DNA of 5,845 nt from Nitrososphaerota archaeon (GTDB lineage: Archaea; Thermoproteota; Bathyarchaeia; Bathyarchaeales; Bathycorpusculaceae): the NCBI GenBank assembly GCA_031283385.1, contig JAITBW010000075.1, positions 1 to 5,845 on the forward strand, given 5' to 3'. The notes below the pieces were generated by a model. It was not told the DNA's origin. It searched no databases and was given only the letters and a program-made list of their open reading frames with translations. Positions 5,534-5,845 of the stretch are shown here, in pieces. Positions within the stretch are counted from its first letter, which is position 1. Each line of letters starts with the position of its first letter. The translations under genes and the position numbers were made by a program.

Positions 5534-5845
5534 TTATTTTCGTTTGCGAAATACCTTTGCACCATCCATAGTGTCTGTTACATATTCAAATCCTACGTCT
5601 ACTAACGCACAAATTTCTTCGTCTGTACGTGCTATTCTACTGGTGTAGTCTTCGGTTGTGTTTTGGAATAGTGCGTTTTCGAGTGTTATGTAAATCATTG
5701 TGCATTCTATGTTGCGGTGTCCTAGCATTTGTTGTACGTGGATTATGTCTTTGGTTTTGTGGTACTCCATTGTAGCTTTCCAGTGGCGAAAAGTGTGTAT
5801 GTGTATGTCTTTTAATCTGGGATTTTGTAGTTTGAAAATTAATGC
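5534..5845 (-). CDS. Tyrosine recombinase/integrase, C-terminal part (runs off the right edge)
   Basis: The minus-strand frame is open from the window edge to the stop at 5534, giving the last 103 residues. Numbering from the edge, it holds the catalytic motif HTFRHWKAT (H17, R20), then LGHR (H43) and the nucleophile tyrosine in TMIYI (Y52, codon at 5690-5692). This order and spacing is the catalytic C-terminus of XerC/D- and phage-type integrases. A tail of about 50 residues follows the tyrosine and ends in a basic FRKRK. It contains EEICALVDVGFEYVT, a tail style I associate with archaeal integrases. The ATG at 5770 is not a true start because HxxR lies upstream of it. The N-terminal arm-binding and first catalytic Arg regions are outside the window. 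The gene marks an integrated element, provirus or recombination system lying to the right. Whether the full gene is intact cannot be told. Confidence 0.88.
   Translation of the reverse strand, partial: ALIFKLQNPRLKDIHIHTFRHWKATMEYHKTKDIIHVQQMLGHRNIECTMIYITLENALFQNTTEDYTSRIARTDEEICALVDVGFEYVTDTMDGAKVFRKRK

Noticed and set aside
5538..5551. Small hairpin TTTCG-TTTG-CGAAA at the end of the integrase gene
   Set aside because: Only a 5-bp stem lying inside codons for the basic FRKRK tail. It is explained by coding and too short to claim as a terminator.
5534..5770. A complete 78-residue small protein starting at the ATG at 5770
   Set aside because: The same frame continues open to the window edge and encodes the integrase HxxR motif upstream of that ATG, so the ATG is an internal methionine.

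Overview
The window looks like ordinary archaeal chromosome with the edge of a mobile element at its right end. Four genes point to Archaea: a glycyl-tRNA synthetase of the archaeal/eukaryotic dimer type, a tRNA-splicing endonuclease of the EndA family, a DUF47 PhoU-like protein, and a UbiA-family prenyltransferase of the kind that attaches the second geranylgeranyl chain in archaeal ether-lipid synthesis. Base composition is moderately AT-rich. The style of the nucleotidyltransferase and of the integrase tail reminds me of Bathyarchaeia or related TACK lineages, but that placement is an impression and not a demonstrated result.

Layout: positions 1-3156 carry three co-directional plus-strand genes: glyS (GTG start), a DUF47/PhoU-like gene (GTG start) after a 46-base gap, and endA (TTG start) only two bases after the DUF47 stop. 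A minus-strand NDP-sugar pyrophosphorylase with a C-terminal left-handed beta-helix meets endA tail to tail across just 7 bases. It is divergent, across a 59-base promoter region, from a plus-strand UbiA-type prenyltransferase (4588-5460). After a 73-base spacer holding a T-rich tract and a perfect 8-bp hairpin, the C-terminal 103 residues of a tyrosine recombinase run leftward from the right edge (5845 to 5534).

The genes fall into three themes. GlyS and EndA serve translation and tRNA maturation. The nucleotidyltransferase and the UbiA enzyme serve envelope and lipid/glycan precursor synthesis. The integrase marks a mobile element extending beyond the window. The DUF47 protein lacks a neighbouring phosphate transporter here, so its partner is not visible.

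No clear new biological system is visible. The most curious features are a strong mirror-image base composition between genes (G/T-rich sense strand in glyS, A/C-rich sense strand in the 3' parts of endA and the prenyltransferase and in the integrase), an Asn/Asp-rich linker inserted before the last strand of EndA, and uncertain translation starts for several genes. No RNA genes, CRISPR arrays or insertion sequences were found.
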